From contig CAYWNP010000067.1 of the NCBI GenBank assembly GCA_964459675.1, forward strand, positions 1 through 14,599: DNA of 14,599 nt. Reading direction: 5' to 3'. Both the position numbers and the translations under genes were made by a program. This DNA comes from CAIZQW01 sp964459675. GTDB taxonomy: Bacteria > Verrucomicrobiota > Kiritimatiellia > RFP12 > UBA1067. The notes below the pieces were generated by a model that was given only the letters and a program-made list of their open reading frames with translations, made no database searches and was not told the DNA's origin. Position 1 is the first letter of the stretch; each line of letters starts with the position of its first letter. This document shows, piece after piece, positions 12,640-14,599 of the stretch.

Positions 12640-14599
12640 CTATTTCTTTGAGGGAACTAACGAACAACTATCAATAATTTCTCTTCCTTTTGGCCCATTT
12701 TTTAAAAGTTGTTCATATGTGTAACATGGCAGTTTTTTCTCTCTAGTTTCAGTACGCTCATGGGAAAAACCGGGCAAAAAACTCACGCTAATAGTTGTTT
12801 CCGCTCTTAACGTTGGACACACCTTAGAACATTCCTTATCCCACTTAACGGAAAACTCTGTTTTTGCTTCAAAAGACTTCAATTCGGCCAAGGATGCCTC
12901 AACATCATCCTTAATCATCATAGCCAGCATTTCAGACATATTATCGGTCAAACCATGAACATTTTTCCAGTTTTTATTTCCAAGTTTCTTCTTAAGTTGA
13001 AGTACATACTTACGATAGGGATTATCTTTACCTTCAGTTAAAAAGCTTGCCCCTTCTGCCTTGATCTTTAGTTTTAGCATATTTAATACTGAGCTATCGA
13101 TAAACGTTTTGGGATAATTTTTTAAAGTATTTAAAAATGCCTGCTGGAGACCATTTTCGAGATCGTCTCCTTCCCAGGTAATCGGGTGGAAAGGATCGTT
13201 ACCTGTTAAATCTCCGGTACTAAAACTGTTACACGCATATAATGCACCATGCGTAAGCAAGTGATAGTTATTTACATATTTATTAAACAGGCCAAAGGCT
13301 ATATTTTTGGTAGCGTCAAAAGCGGTGTCTAACATTGTGCCCTTAATTACATTCCAAAGAAAAGGTAAAAATGGTCCAAAAGCAACCCCGCCCTGTATAT
13401 CAATCATAGACAATGCCCGATTACCGCAGAACTGATAAATATTCTCGCCGCCTTTCTCTCCAATCGGATCCCTGTTCACCCACCTGCCATCCATCGTGTT
13501 CAGATGGCGGTAGTTGTAGTACTGTAGGCCAAGGTTGGAGTCGTGAATTTCGGAGCTGAACGTCAGTGGATTTGCGACATTGCCATTAGATGAAACTAGT
13601 TGGCCGAACGGCGAGTAGTCATAAGTGGCGGCGATGGAACCAGCACTATCAAACAACTCGGTGACGTTCTTAACCTGATCGAAGGAGTAGTAATACACAT
13701 TCGCGCCAATCTGCAATGCCAGCGGGCGAGTGGCAACGGGCTCTGTCGGGTCCCAAACGATGGTGTGCTTGACGCTGGCGCTGTTGAGCATATCCAGCGC
13801 GGCACTCTGAAGATAGCCGCGATAGAGATAGCGCTCATGGCGAGTAAGAGTGCCAGAGACGATCTCCTTATACTCAAAGCGCCTGCCCATATAATCGTAG
13901 GCCATCTCGACGACGGTGGTTGCGTTGGAGAAGAGGATCGGCCTGTTTTCAGCATTATAGGTCACTTGCCAGATGCCGGTGGTTGTTTTAATCAGTGCCT
14001 GATTGCCGTCATCATCAAATTCCGGTGTGAAATTTTCGACAGGATTTACAGGATTTGAAGGATTGATGCTGGTGTATTGGTTCAACGCGCTGGCGGTGTA
14101 GGAGGTGTTGGTACCAAATTCGGTGGCTTCTTTACGATTGCCGATGGGATCAAAATCATAAGAGAATTGCCTTATTGCGTTAGTGCCTGATTGCGTTATT
14201 TGATAAATCGCATTGGTTAATTCGGACCGACTATTATATGCAAAGGCGTCGGGAACGACTGGCGTTTCGTTCACACGGAAGAGGGTGCGGTTTGAAAGTC
14301 TGCCGAGGCCGTCAAAGGTGAAATCGCGCTGAACCAAACGTTCGCTGGCATTGGAATGGACGATCATCGTGAGCAGATCGCGGCTAGACTCGTAGCCGAA
14401 GGTGCGCGTCACACCATTGGGCATGGCAAGAGTTTTCTGGAGGTGCGAGCCTTCAAGATAGCCGTAGGTGAAGGCGCCACTGATGCCGTCGACGGAGACC
14501 TGATTTAAGCGGCCATATTGATCGAAGTTTTGCATAGTGCCTGAGATCAAAGCGACCTCGTTCGAGAGTGCGTAACCCGCATTTCTTCCAAGCGTATCG
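12640..14599 (-). CDS. RHS repeat-associated core protein with unrecognised C-terminal tip (5' partial)
   Basis: The frame is open to the right edge (last full codon 14596-14598), so the 5' end lies outside. The visible part is 652 aa; a TTG at 14550 is not a credible start because RHS-type sequence continues beyond it. YD/RHS repeats (FTYGYLEGSHLQK, RDFTFDGLGRLSNR, MAYDYMGRRFEYKE) lead to the RHS-associated core (YDYSPFGQLV, then YYNYRHLNTMDGRWVNRDPIG). After IDIQGG (about 13387) comes a 249-aa tip with no nuclease, ADP-ribosyltransferase or other motif that I recognise. It contains several cysteines and ends SCSLVPSKK. The core is moderately GC-rich (33 G/C of 60 at 13801-13860) but the tip is very AT-rich (14 of 60 at 13081-13140), typical of exchanged polymorphic-toxin tips. 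Such proteins form a shell around a C-terminal effector. The downstream propeller gene is coupled to its stop. Confidence 0.88.
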   Translation of the reverse strand, partial: DTLGRNAGYALSNEVALISGTMQNFDQYGRLNQVSVDGISGAFTYGYLEGSHLQKTLAMPNGVTRTFGYESSRDLLTMIVHSNASERLVQRDFTFDGLGRLSNRTLFRVNETPVVPDAFAYNSRSELTNAIYQITQSGTNAIRQFSYDFDPIGNRKEATEFGTNTSYTASALNQYTSINPSNPVNPVENFTPEFDDDGNQALIKTTTGIWQVTYNAENRPILFSNATTVVEMAYDYMGRRFEYKEIVSGTLTRHERYLYRGYLQSAALDMLNSASVKHTIVWDPTEPVATRPLALQIGANVYYYSFDQVKNVTELFDSAGSIAATYDYSPFGQLVSSNGNVANPLTFSSEIHDSNLGLQYYNYRHLNTMDGRWVNRDPIGEKGGENIYQFCGNRALSMIDIQGGVAFGPFLPFLWNVIKGTMLDTAFDATKNIAFGLFNKYVNNYHLLTHGALYACNSFSTGDLTGNDPFHPITWEGDDLENGLQQAFLNTLKNYPKTFIDSSVLNMLKLKIKAEGASFLTEGKDNPYRKYVLQLKKKLGNKNWKNVHGLTDNMSEMLAMMIKDDVEASLAELKSFEAKTEFSVKWDKECSKVCPTLRAETTISVSFLPGFSHERTETREKKLPCYTYEQLLKNGPKGREIIDSCSLVPSKK

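Noticed and set aside
14548..14550. TTG as start of the RHS gene
   Set aside because: The frame is open to the window edge and upstream codons continue RHS-type sequence, so the gene begins outside.
1..14599. CRISPR arrays, tRNA or rRNA genes
   Set aside because: No regularly spaced repeats and no recognisable tRNA or rRNA sequence seen on either strand.

Overview
The window looks like an accessory region of a bacterium of the PVC group, most probably Kiritimatiellota, Lentisphaerota or Verrucomicrobiota. This is inferred from protein style: an RHS protein, very large exported proteins with thrombospondin type 3 repeats, and small exported EF-hand-like partners. No rRNA or other marker gene is present, so the placement is tentative. 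Nearly every gene lies on the minus strand. The only plus-strand coding sequences are the 3' end of one gene at the left edge and two later echoes of that same 3' end.

Layout from left to right. Positions 1-116 hold the last 37 codons of a plus-strand gene, possibly of phage-head type, ending in a Cys-rich tail. At 314-5980 a minus-strand three-gene operon (transcribed from 5980 towards 314) encodes a 151-aa exported protein with an EF-hand loop, a 1414-aa membrane-anchored protein, and a 313-aa exported alpha/alpha-toroid protein. The C-terminal third of the 1414-aa protein is a calcium-dependent protein-arginine deiminase (PAD) of the animal PAD4 type, with both the PAD middle domain and the catalytic domain. 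At 6156-6224 and 6423-6443 there are two further, progressively shorter copies of the 3' end of the edge gene. At 6576-7358 is a lone membrane protein of unknown function. At 7696-7853 is the 3' remnant of a broken gene.

At 7854-11117 sits a GC-rich transposon bounded by 17-bp inverted repeats. It carries two different DDE transposases and two small helix-turn-helix proteins. A run of nine A residues marks a likely -1 programmed frameshift that would fuse the second HTH protein to the second DDE protein. At 11343-14599 is a second minus-strand unit: an RHS protein whose 5' part lies outside the window, with an AT-rich unrecognised C-terminal tip. It is translationally coupled to an exported beta-propeller-like protein that could be its cognate partner.

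The leading candidate for a new system is the PAD operon. A modular exported carrier (two membrane segments, a beta domain, TSP3 repeats, Cys-rich beta domains) carries an apparently complete citrullinating enzyme as its C-terminal effector. It is embedded in a hotspot with an RHS toxin-like gene. Base composition drops sharply from carrier to tip in both the PAD and RHS genes, which suggests swapped effector tips. The function of the system is inferred, not shown.
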